6,773 bases of DNA from a bacterium (GCA_030612965.1 JAUWMW010000128.1:1-6773); one strand, 5' to 3'. Counted from the first letter of the stretch, positions 1 to 6,000 are shown. The notes: generated from the sequence alone by a model not told the origin. Translations and numbers: made by a program.

Positions 1-54
1 GATGAATCACCCATTACATGTTGACAAACACGTATCGGGTGGAGAAATTGCGCC

Positions 55-960
55 ATGACCGAAGACCAACAATTTGACAACAGTCTGATCCTGCTGGCTC
101 TGATCAAATTCGCTGATATTGGGCCGCGACTGATGAACGCCTTGTTGCAACGCTATGGTGATACGGGGAACATCCTGCAGGCGGATCGAACGTCGTTGTC
201 GGCAATAGAGGGTGTGACCCCCGATCTGGTCGAGCGCATCACAGGCAGCGACACCTTTCTTGAGGACGCGGCCAGGTACCGGGCTGATTTGAAACAGCGT
301 GATATCGCCATACACACTCATCTGGACGATAACTTCCCACCCCTTCTGTTCGAACTCAACGACCCGCCGCTGCTGCTGTACGTTCGGGGGCGGTTGCCCG
401 ATCGCACAAAGAAATCGGTGGTGATTGTCGGCGCCGAAGAAGCGACCAACCAGGGGATCGACCTTACCGTTACGATGGCTCGTCGTTCGGCCGAAGCTGG
501 TGTGCAGGTGGTATCATCACTGCGGCGCGGTATCGATGCCGCCGCTCATGTCGGCGCAAAGGCCGGTGAAGGTGACTCGTTTGCAGTTCTCAGCGGCGGC
601 TTTGATCACATCGACCCGACCGAACAGATGCCGTTGGCCATCGATATCGCCCGGACCGGCGGCGTCATCAGCGAATGCTCACCTGACGCTGAGCCGGGTG
701 CGGATACCTATCGTGCCTGTAACCGAATAATGGTCGGTCTGGCCCAGGCGGTGGTGGTTACCGAAGTGTACAAAGACTCTGTGACTACTTTGGATCTGCT
801 GTCGTTCTGCAACGAAACCGGCAAGTTGACGTTCATTCTGATTGATCCCAGGAACGGCGCCCTGGCGGATAAGGGAAGTTTGTCGGAGGCAGTGCGATGT
901 GGCGCCATACCGATGGTTGGGTTGGACAAAATCAATGATATCCTTGACGCCCTCGTCTGA
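55..960 (+). CDS. Divergent DprA/Smf-family DNA-processing protein
   Basis: Family role: DprA binds single-stranded DNA during transformation and loads RecA, using a Rossmann-like fold. Seen: residues 10-62 look like the N-terminal helix-hairpin-helix region (KFADIGPRLMNALLQRYG). Residues 121-265 follow the DprA core in order: VVIVGAEEAT (family IVGSR), VSSLRRGIDAAAH (family SGLARGIDxxAH), AVLSGGFDHIDPTE (family GxGLDxxYPxEN), GGVISE, then CNRIMVGLAQAVVVTE (family RNRIIAGLSxxVLVVE). Several ligand-loop residues differ from consensus, and the SGS motif reads DSV. At 301 residues it ends soon after the core, so the C-terminal winged helix of many DprA proteins is absent. The ATG has GGAG 10 bases upstream. 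It is first in a five-gene operon. Family is fairly sure; whether it keeps the classical DprA job is not, so I give no symbol. Confidence 0.85.
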   Translation: MTEDQQFDNSLILLALIKFADIGPRLMNALLQRYGDTGNILQADRTSLSAIEGVTPDLVERITGSDTFLEDAARYRADLKQRDIAIHTHLDDNFPPLLFELNDPPLLLYVRGRLPDRTKKSVVIVGAEEATNQGIDLTVTMARRSAEAGVQVVSSLRRGIDAAAHVGAKAGEGDSFAVLSGGFDHIDPTEQMPLAIDIARTGGVISECSPDAEPGADTYRACNRIMVGLAQAVVVTEVYKDSVTTLDLLSFCNETGKLTFILIDPRNGALADKGSLSEAVRCGAIPMVGLDKINDILDALV

Positions 961-969
961 TACCTGGTG

Positions 970-1581
970 ATGGACGACGTCTACTACACGATAGAACGAG
1001 CGGCTCAGGCGGAGATCAAGCGCAAGGGCTCGCGGTTCATCGCCGAGACGCTGGCAGCATCATCCGTGGAAGAGGCTATGACACAACTTGAAGCTATCCG
1101 CAAACGCGAGCATGCCGCCACCCACCATTGTTATGCCTATCGAGTGGGAACAGGGCAGGAGGTCACCTTTAAGTACGCCGACGACGGTGAGCCGAACGGC
1201 AGCGCCGGACGTCCGATTTTCGATATCTTGAGCGGCAGAGAACTGACTAACGTTTTGGTCGTGGTGACGCGCTACTATGGCGGCACCAAGCTCGGCACCG
1301 GTGGGCTGGTGCGGGCGTATGGTGATGCCGCCACGGCAGCCCTCGATTCGGCCGGACGCAAGCAGAAGTTCATCACCGTTCGACTCAGGATCGTAATTCC
1401 CTTTGCCATGTATGACCCGCTGATGAAAGTTGTCAGCAGACACCAGGCCCACCAACGTCAAGCCGATTTCGCCGATCGTGTCACCCTGGAGTTGGAGGTG
1501 CGGCGATCATTGGCGGAGGCGCTGACCAACGACATCGTGCAACTGAGTTCGGGGAAGGCTATAGTTGAAACCCTCACGTAG
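970..1581 (+). CDS. yigZ: YigZ/IMPACT family protein (UPF0029)
   Basis: Member of the YigZ/IMPACT family, a widespread cytoplasmic family whose bacterial biochemical role is not settled; the eukaryotic relative IMPACT acts on translational control through GCN1/GCN2. Seen, counting from the ATG: GSRFIA (20-25), THHCYAYR (51-58), DDGEPNGSAGRPI (71-83) and the glycine-rich signature VVTRYYGGTKLGTGGLVRAY (98-117), all close to family consensus. The C-terminal part (about 140-200) fits the small EF-G-like second domain (DUF1949). The length of 203 residues is normal for the family. GTG at 967 immediately precedes the ATG at 970; I prefer the ATG because neither has a clear Shine-Dalgarno. The gap to the preceding stop codon is only 9 bases, so coupled translation is likely. 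The last 17 bases overlap the next gene. Confidence 0.96.
   Translation: MDDVYYTIERAAQAEIKRKGSRFIAETLAASSVEEAMTQLEAIRKREHAATHHCYAYRVGTGQEVTFKYADDGEPNGSAGRPIFDILSGRELTNVLVVVTRYYGGTKLGTGGLVRAYGDAATAALDSAGRKQKFITVRLRIVIPFAMYDPLMKVVSRHQAHQRQADFADRVTLELEVRRSLAEALTNDIVQLSSGKAIVETLT
1551..1558 (+). promoter_or_regulatory. Strong Shine-Dalgarno for the TTG-started kinase gene
   Basis: GGGGAAGG lies 6 bases before the TTG at 1565, inside the 3' end of yigZ. It supports TTG as a genuine start and decides the N-terminus over the ATG at 1607, which would trim the first beta strand. Confidence 0.7.
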
Positions 1582-2491
1582 ATGGCGACAGTTGGACTGT
1601 CTTGGGATGGGCATCATCCCGATGGATCTTCTCTATACCGTGGAGCGCCTGCCCAGAGCCGGTGAGAAAATCAACGCTGTCGACTGTTGCATGCAGGGCG
1701 GCGGCCCGGTACCCAACGCCATGGTGGGTCTGTCACGACTGGGGATGAAGACGGCTATTATCGCGGTGGTGGGTAACGATTGCCTCGGCCGCATGGCTGT
1801 CGAGGAGCTGACCAGAGAAAAGGTCGGCTGTCGTCTGATACTCCGCAAGAAGCAACCCTCGGCTGTGGCTGTCGGCTTGATCGAAAAAGGTACCGGGAGG
1901 CGTACAATTACGCTCTATCGTCGGATTCACATTAGACCCAACGATCTGAAAACATCAAGCCTTCCCATCCCGCGCCTGGTGCATCTGGATGGGCGGGACC
2001 TCGAGGCCGCGCTCAAGCTGGCCCGCTGGGCGCGGCGGCACAAGGCGACGGTCTCGTTCGATATCGGTTCCATACGCAATGATGTTTCGGCAATACTGCC
2101 TCTCGTGGATCATCTGGTGGTGGCCGACGCTTTCGCTTTTCCCTTTACTCGTACCAGATCAGCTAAGGGGGCCATAAAGAGGCTGTCCCAGGTCTGCGCC
2201 GGAAGCATCGTCGTTACCGAGGGCATCAAAGGCGCCACCGGATACGAGCAGGGGCGCATCTTTTGCCAGCCGGCCTTTTGTGTCGAGGCGGTCGACACCA
2301 CCGGGGCCGGCGACAGTTTTCACGCCGGTTATCTGTATGGATTGTTGAACGGTTTCGACATGGCCGAGCGCTTGAGATTCGGCGCCGCCGCCGCCGCGCT
2401 CAAATGTACCCAGCCCGGTGCTCGTTCGGCCGCTCCCACGCGAAGACAGTTGACCCGTTTTCTGAAAGGGAACCCCGAGACTTATGCTTGA
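1565..2491 (+). CDS. PfkB-family carbohydrate (or nucleoside) kinase
   Basis: Ribokinase/PfkB-superfamily kinase, expected to transfer the ATP gamma-phosphate to a sugar or nucleoside hydroxyl in the cytoplasm. Seen: the N-terminal strand and substrate region LDCLGMGIIPMD (10-21), the glycine motif GGGPVPNAMVGLSRLG (45-60), VVGNDCLG (68-75), and the C-terminal PfkB signature VDTTGAGDSFHAGY (243-256) with catalytic base Asp250 and the anion hole at GAGD. The length of 308 residues is typical. I chose the TTG start because GGGGAAGG lies 6 bases upstream (1551-1558) and because the first strand (LDCLG) would be lost with the next in-frame ATG at 1607. It overlaps yigZ by 17 bases and the PAP2 gene by 8. 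The substrate cannot be read from the sequence; ribokinase-, fructokinase- or sulfofructose-kinase-like activities are all possible. Confidence 0.94.
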   Translation: MKPSRRWRQLDCLGMGIIPMDLLYTVERLPRAGEKINAVDCCMQGGGPVPNAMVGLSRLGMKTAIIAVVGNDCLGRMAVEELTREKVGCRLILRKKQPSAVAVGLIEKGTGRRTITLYRRIHIRPNDLKTSSLPIPRLVHLDGRDLEAALKLARWARRHKATVSFDIGSIRNDVSAILPLVDHLVVADAFAFPFTRTRSAKGAIKRLSQVCAGSIVVTEGIKGATGYEQGRIFCQPAFCVEAVDTTGAGDSFHAGYLYGLLNGFDMAERLRFGAAAAALKCTQPGARSAAPTRRQLTRFLKGNPETYA

Positions 2492-3056
2492 AATGCTAAG
2501 CGCTATTGATCGTGGCTTGTTCCTGTTCATGAACATGCAACTGGCCAATCCGGTCACCGATTTCATCATGCCGATCATCACCTCCGATCAGCTTCTGCGT
2601 GTCTCCTACGGCGCGGCCATGGCTATCCTGCTCTGGCGCGGTAATGCCCGACTGCGCTGGCTGGTTCTGTTCTCGGCTGTGGCGTTATTGTTGACCGATC
2701 AACTGGCAGCCAACGTACTAAAGGGACTGATCGAACGCCCCCGACCCTGTCATCTCCCGGAGCAGGTGCATCTCCTGGTTGGGTGTGGCGGCGGCTATTC
2801 GATGCCGTCGGCTCACGCCGCCAATGCTTTTGGGCAAGCCTTGTTGTTTGCTCTGACGGTGCCGGCAACGCGCCGTTACCTGATCATCACAGCCTCGTTG
2901 ATAGCCCTGAGCCGAGTCTTTGTGGGCGTTCACTATCCCGGTGATATTCTCGTGGGCGCCGTTCTCGGTGGGCTAGTGGGCTGGATGGTGGCAAGAACCT
3001 TCGAGTGGTTTGAAAAAAGGTTTCTCAATAGAACCGAGGTTCCCAATGTCGTTTGA
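2484..3056 (+). CDS. PAP2-family integral membrane phosphatase
   Basis: Type 2 phosphatidic acid phosphatase family enzyme, expected to remove phosphate from a lipid phosphate or diphosphate (for example phosphatidate, phosphatidylglycerophosphate or undecaprenyl diphosphate) at the membrane. Seen: the three-part active site is complete, with KxxxxxxRP at 80-88 (KGLIERPRP), PSAH at 108-111 (consensus PSGH) and SRxxxxxHxxxD at 143-154 (Ser143, Arg144, His150, Asp154). Hydrophobic segments near 40-51, 58-77, 113-127, 132-148 and 155-171 fit a multi-pass protein. At 190 residues it is a minimal single-domain member. Its ATG lies inside the end of the kinase gene (8-base overlap), and its own end overlaps the macro-domain gene by 11 bases. 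The exact lipid substrate is unknown; a BcrC-like undecaprenyl-diphosphatase role is possible but unproven. Confidence 0.95.
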   Translation: MLEMLSAIDRGLFLFMNMQLANPVTDFIMPIITSDQLLRVSYGAAMAILLWRGNARLRWLVLFSAVALLLTDQLAANVLKGLIERPRPCHLPEQVHLLVGCGGGYSMPSAHAANAFGQALLFALTVPATRRYLIITASLIALSRVFVGVHYPGDILVGAVLGGLVGWMVARTFEWFEKRFLNRTEVPNVV

Positions 3057-3555
3057 AATCGAGGTCGTCAAGGGGGACATCACCGGCGTCGAGGTCGATG
3101 CGATTGTCAATACCGCCAACAATGAACTCTGGATGGGGGCCGGCGTGGCCGGCGCCATCAAACGTGCCGGCGGCAACGTAATCGAAGAGGAAGCGATGAA
3201 CAAGGGGCCCATTATGCCCGGCGAGGCGGTCAGTACCGGAGCGGGGCGGCCTCCCGTCAAGGCGGTCATCCACGCCGCCGTTATGGGGCAGGATCTTCGC
3301 ACTTCCGACCGGCTGATCCGGCAAGCGACCATCGCCTCATTGAATGTCGCCGAGAAGTTGCAGCTTTCATCGATCGCCTTTCCTGCCTTCGGCACCGGTG
3401 TGGGTGGTTTCCCGATGACGGCATGTGCGTACGTCATGACCAAAGTGGTGACGGCTTACCAGCCGCTGTCAAAACATCTGAGACGGGTGCTATTCTGCTT
3501 GTATGATGATCTGGGTTACCAAACGTTCAGCGAGGCGCTGAAGGAGAACCAGTAG
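3046..3555 (+). CDS. Macro-domain protein (ADP-ribose binding)
   Basis: Stand-alone macro domain, a fold that binds ADP-ribose and related metabolites and in some members removes ADP-ribose or deacetylates O-acetyl-ADP-ribose. Seen: VKGDIT (8-13, with the adenine-contacting Asp11), DAIVNTANNELWMGAGVAGAI (18-38), VIHAAVMG (74-81) and the phosphate-binding loop FPAFGTGVGGFP (112-123). Asn22 and Asn25/26 fit the ribose-contacting positions. The catalytic Asp of MacroD-type GVDxAI is not present; the site reads GVAGAI as in Af1521-like macro domains. The length of 169 residues is a complete single domain. I chose the ATG at 3046 because GAGG lies 6 bases upstream (3036-3039) and the domain begins immediately after; a TTG at 3010 would add 12 lysine-rich residues. 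It is the last gene of the operon, and its 3' end faces the converging lipoprotein gene. Confidence 0.96.
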   Translation: MSFEIEVVKGDITGVEVDAIVNTANNELWMGAGVAGAIKRAGGNVIEEEAMNKGPIMPGEAVSTGAGRPPVKAVIHAAVMGQDLRTSDRLIRQATIASLNVAEKLQLSSIAFPAFGTGVGGFPMTACAYVMTKVVTAYQPLSKHLRRVLFCLYDDLGYQTFSEALKENQ

Positions 3556-3578
3556 AGTTGGTAGCGTGGTACCTGGCG

Positions 3579-4136
3579 CTAACGGTTGCGATTGACTTTG
3601 ATGCGCCCGTCGAATTCGATTTGGTCTCCGGTCTTGTTGGTAAAGGCGCCATCGATCGTGAAGAAGATCGAGCGGTCAGTGACTGAATCGATGATATAGT
3701 AACCCTCGTGGGGCAAAAACACTCTTTCTTCAATGGGCAATTCATATCGACCCAGGATGTGAACCAGCGATCGATCGATCAAAACCGAGGAGTCAAGTTT
3801 GGGCCAGGGCGGTACTTGCAGGTAAATCTGACAGTGGAAGTACTCATCGAAACCGAGGGCGCTCCATTGATGGCCCTCCACCCGCATTCCTCGAGTGCCG
3901 ATAGTGACTACCGCGACATTGCCCGGACCAACCACCACTTTGTCGTCGTCGTACGGATCACCGATAACCGCATCCATCACATACTGTGTTGATTCGACAC
4001 TAATGCTTTGGCGACTCTCCGCCAGCGTGAGATACAAATCGAGGCGGTAACGACTAGCGCAGGCCGCATTCAACAGTGCTACGGCCAGCAACACCGCCGT
4101 GGGGATAAGCATGGCTTTACCGGTTGATTTTGTCAT
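3579..4136 (-). CDS. Putative secreted lipoprotein of unknown function
   Basis: I do not recognise this 185-residue protein. Seen: the N-terminus has basic residues (Lys3, Lys7), a hydrophobic stretch (residues 9-23) and then NAAC with Cys26, a plausible but imperfect lipobox because position -3 is Asn rather than Leu/Val. After export the mature part is soluble and rich in alternating hydrophobic and polar stretches that suggest beta structure, with no cysteine pair pattern or known motif. It ends with a basic tail (KVNRNR). A promoter-like sequence ends just before the ATG and there is no Shine-Dalgarno, so the mRNA may be leaderless; an alternative ATG at 4112 would keep the whole signal sequence. 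It converges with the macro-domain gene across 23 bases that hold no clear terminator. Being a real gene: likely. Lipidation: moderate. Confidence 0.75.
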   Translation of the reverse strand: MTKSTGKAMLIPTAVLLAVALLNAACASRYRLDLYLTLAESRQSISVESTQYVMDAVIGDPYDDDKVVVGPGNVAVVTIGTRGMRVEGHQWSALGFDEYFHCQIYLQVPPWPKLDSSVLIDRSLVHILGRYELPIEERVFLPHEGYYIIDSVTDRSIFFTIDGAFTNKTGDQIEFDGRIKVNRNR

Positions 4137-4141
4137 GCCAC

Positions 4142-4170
4142 AGTATACAAATTCAAGTTTCGACGGTCAA
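4142..4170 (-). promoter_or_regulatory. Sigma70-like promoter giving a leaderless lipoprotein mRNA
   Basis: Read on the - strand, TTGACC (4165-4170) and TATACT (4142-4147) are separated by exactly 17 bases, an excellent match to -35 and -10 hexamers. Counting seven bases downstream of the -10 puts the transcription start at about 4135, within a base of the A of the ATG at 4136. The absence of a Shine-Dalgarno before that ATG is consistent with a leaderless message. Confidence 0.62.
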
Positions 4171-4280
4171 CTATGGTTCTCAGTGGGCGGAAGGCCTCCC
4201 GGTCTGCTCTTCCTCCAAGGCGCCAAGAACGTTTTGCCTTGCCAAGGTCCGGACGAGAGACCGTGGTCTCACCAGTATTG

Positions 4281-4354
4281 GGTGCTGTCAGGCGACTCGC
4301 CTGACAGCCATCATGTGTCAAGACAGGCGTCGGGCGGGGTCGCCCGACACCACC
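4281..4354. repeat. Two-hairpin BIME/MITE-like palindromic element, copy 1
   Basis: 74 bp. The first half (4284-4308) is a perfect palindrome with 12-base arms GCTGTCAGGCGA around a single C. The second half has GTCGGGCG (4329-4336), loop GGGT, and CGCCCGAC (4341-4348). The element ends are themselves inverted: 16 bases starting GGTG match the complement of the other end at 14 positions. Copy 2 at 6129-6202 is identical at 72 of 74 positions (differences at 4314 and 4319, both in the linker between hairpins). The design resembles paired REP sequences (BIMEs) mobilised in trans by RAYT-type Y1 transposases; no transposase is present here. Confidence 0.92.
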
Positions 4355-4390
4355 ATCAATTGCCGCCTTTTCCAAACGCTCGCCACGAAA

Positions 4391-4574
4391 CCCGGACGAA
4401 CGGGCTTGTTGAAAAACCCCGAGAGCCGTCATTGCGAGGAGCGAAGACACTCGTGTCGTAGTGACGTGGCAATCTCAATTCATTGGGCGACATACAGTAT
4501 GAGATTGCCGCGCTCCCTGCGGTCGCTCGCAATGACAACCAAAGGGACTTTATCAACAGGCCCGCACGTCCGGG
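4391..4574. mobile_element. Nested inverted-repeat (MITE-like) element, 184 bp
   Basis: Three inverted-repeat layers are nested. The outer arms, 4391-4420 and 4544-4574, share CCCGGACG, CGGGC and TGTTGA in order with a few mismatches. The middle arms are GTCATTGCGAG (4428-4438) and its complement (4526-4536). The inner arms are GGCAATCTC (4468-4476) and GAGATTGCC (4501-4509) around a 24-base loop. The GTCATTGCGAG...GGCAATCTC pattern resembles a common dispersed repeat type in deltaproteobacterial and related genomes. There is no coding capacity. GCCAC occurs on both flanks (4382-4386 and 4574-4578), but not cleanly enough to call a target duplication. It begins 28 bases beyond the stop codon of the neighbouring - strand gene. 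Confidence 0.85.
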
Positions 4575-4593
4575 CCACCCACCGGCGGGGTGG
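4575..4593 (-). terminator. Hairpin after the 461-residue lipoprotein gene (weak terminator candidate)
   Basis: On the - strand, CCACCC, a 7-base loop and GGGTGG form a 6-bp GC-rich stem 9 bases after the stop codon. No T-run follows, so intrinsic termination is doubtful; the adjacent long inverted repeats of the 184-bp element could contribute instead. Confidence 0.3.
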
Positions 4594-4602
4594 TCACCAG
4601 GG

Positions 4603-5988
4603 CTAATACGAATACCGTACGATTACCACCGGTCGTTGGTTTTCCACACCAGCCTCGCTCGACCAGAAAGACAGGCGCTGTGGCGGGTCGGCCTCGCCCA
4701 GTTCTTCTTTCTGCAACAGGAGACCGGGCGGTTCGTCGCTGGTATCGTAGAGCGGCATTACTTCGACCTCCAGTTGTTGGCCGGGTTGGATCAGTGTCGC
4801 TGCATACGGCAAGGCGGAATACTCCGGTCCGTCGGACCAGGTTACACTGTTCTCCGTCCAGTCGGGACCGCCTTGCTTAACTGTCCTGACTGATACATAC
4901 TCCGTGCGCACCTGTTCGGAGGCGAGATAAAGAACCAGCCTTACGCCTGACATATTCTCATAGCCAGCGTTTTCCGGCAGAGGTGGCAAACCTATCAGAA
5001 ATCGGGTTCTGGCGTCATAGGTGACTCGAGGTGGACCGATTTCGGATCGGAGGAAGTACTCCAGCTTCAACAGTTCGGAGTCACCGAAATTATCGTCGGC
5101 ATCTCCCCAAGCCGGGCAATCGAGACAGCCATCCAGATCGGAATCGGCGATCGACGCATCCTCAACCACCGGCAGGGTGTCACATATCGATCGGGTCAGA
5201 ACCGGGTCGAGCCGGTTCTCCGTGGCTACGATGGTAATCTGATGGGTCAGCGAATCGTAATCGGGATGGGTAATCACTACCGTGTGCGTCCCTCGCGGTG
5301 CTGCCGGGAGCCGATAATACCCATCGCCGGCCGAATACGCTACTCCTTCTGCAACCTCTATTCGCACATCAGCTACCGCGCCATCCACTCGATGGGTCAC
5401 CACCCCGCCCATGGGAGCGCTGGCCATGAAGATGTCAACGGTCGTGTCACTCTCAAGGGTGATGCGCGATTCATAGGAGACGTAGTGATTTTTGAAAACA
5501 AAAAGCCCGTGCGTATCGACCAGAACATTCGGAAGGTGAAAACCGCCGTCGGTGGCGGTTGTGTCGTAGACGCTGCCGCACACTACTACCGCGTCGGGGA
5601 CCGGTATAATGCTGTTATCAAGGTAGACGTGTCCGGAAATGTCGCGGTATTCGACGACCCTGGTCATATAGACGTTGTGAACAGTGTTGTCAAGAACATG
5701 GATCAGGGCAGTATACTCGTCAAACCCGGCCTTTTCCACCGTCAGCACGTGGTACCCCTCAGGAATCTCCTTGAATATGTAAATACCGGACCGGGAGACA
5801 CTATAGGTTTGTCCGGAGCAGACTACGACCGCCCCCGGTATTACCTTGTGGGACTCACTGGTCCTGATGTACCCGGAAATGTCACCGTACTGCTGCACAG
5901 GATCTACCGGCCCGGGCGTACATCCCGACAAGATGGTGACCAACAACGTCAGCACCACCCAGGGAGTATCATGCTTTAACAATGGCAT
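4603..5988 (-). CDS. Lipoprotein with three carboxypeptidase-regulatory-like repeats and a C-terminal DNRLRE/CBM96-like domain
   Basis: Secreted, lipid-anchored, all-beta multidomain protein, probably a cell-surface adhesion or structural protein. Seen: a short basic start, hydrophobic core (10-20) and good lipobox LSGC with Cys23. Residues 36-108, 115-188 and 193-264 are three degenerate repeats; the first two share DISG, PxAVVVC and a closing VxxxxM (VHNVYM, VDIFM), as in carboxypeptidase-regulatory-like or PEGA-like sandwiches. Residues 282-303 are Asp-rich (DSDLDGCLD), resembling a calcium-binding DxDxDG loop. Residues 296-461 fit the DNRLRE/CBM96 pattern: DDNFGDSE, TRFLIGL, DWTENSVTWSDGP, FWSSEA and terminal RPVVIVRY. 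The ATG is preceded by GGAAGGTGG. It is a single gene, flanked by direct copies of the 74-bp repeat. No catalytic residues are apparent; the ligand is unknown. Confidence 0.87.
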   Translation of the reverse strand: MPLLKHDTPWVVLTLLVTILSGCTPGPVDPVQQYGDISGYIRTSESHKVIPGAVVVCSGQTYSVSRSGIYIFKEIPEGYHVLTVEKAGFDEYTALIHVLDNTVHNVYMTRVVEYRDISGHVYLDNSIIPVPDAVVVCGSVYDTTATDGGFHLPNVLVDTHGLFVFKNHYVSYESRITLESDTTVDIFMASAPMGGVVTHRVDGAVADVRIEVAEGVAYSAGDGYYRLPAAPRGTHTVVITHPDYDSLTHQITIVATENRLDPVLTRSICDTLPVVEDASIADSDLDGCLDCPAWGDADDNFGDSELLKLEYFLRSEIGPPRVTYDARTRFLIGLPPLPENAGYENMSGVRLVLYLASEQVRTEYVSVRTVKQGGPDWTENSVTWSDGPEYSALPYAATLIQPGQQLEVEVMPLYDTSDEPPGLLLQKEELGEADPPQRLSFWSSEAGVENQRPVVIVRYSY

Positions 5989-5991
5989 AAT

Positions 5992-6000
5992 CCACCTTCC
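5992..6000 (-). promoter_or_regulatory. Shine-Dalgarno of the 461-residue lipoprotein gene
   Basis: On the - strand GGAAGGTGG ends 3 bases before the ATG at 5988, with its AAGG core 6 bases away. It fixes this ATG as the start and contrasts with the neighbouring lipoprotein gene, which has no such site. Confidence 0.75.

Larger units (their letters stand above)
4137..4602. other. Repeat-rich intergenic region between the two lipoprotein genes
   Basis: This 466-base stretch holds no convincing gene. From low to high coordinate it contains the - strand promoter (4142-4170), about 110 bases with only a small GAGACC-GT-GGTCTC inverted repeat (4257-4270), the first copy of the 74-bp two-hairpin element (4281-4354), and the nested inverted-repeat element (4391-4574). 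A CCACCC/GGGTGG hairpin (4575-4593) lies just past the end of the 461-residue lipoprotein gene. Short open frames across it read through the repeats and are not supported as genes. Confidence 0.8.

Noticed and set aside
21..49. TTGACA at 21-26 as a -35 box for the operon
   Set aside because: No acceptable -10 hexamer lies 16-18 bases downstream, and the region would overlap the ribosome site.
1060..1461. A 133-codon open frame on the - strand across yigZ
   Set aside because: It is antisense to a strongly conserved YigZ signature and has no ribosome site or recognisable motif.
3556..3582. Bidirectional terminator between the converging macro-domain and lipoprotein genes
   Set aside because: Only short imperfect pairings around GGTACC are present and there is no T-run on either strand.
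4257..4270. GAGACC-GT-GGTCTC inverted repeat as an operator site
   Set aside because: A single 14-base palindrome 120 bases upstream of the promoter has no further support.
4124..4606. Open frames of 100-160 codons over the intergenic repeats
   Set aside because: They are made of the palindromic repeats themselves, and low-complexity repeat translation explains them better than a gene.
5242..5979. A 245-codon open frame on the + strand opposite the 461-residue lipoprotein gene
   Set aside because: It lies wholly antisense to a gene with a signal peptide, lipobox and recognisable domains, and its own translation has no recognisable family, so it is a composition shadow.
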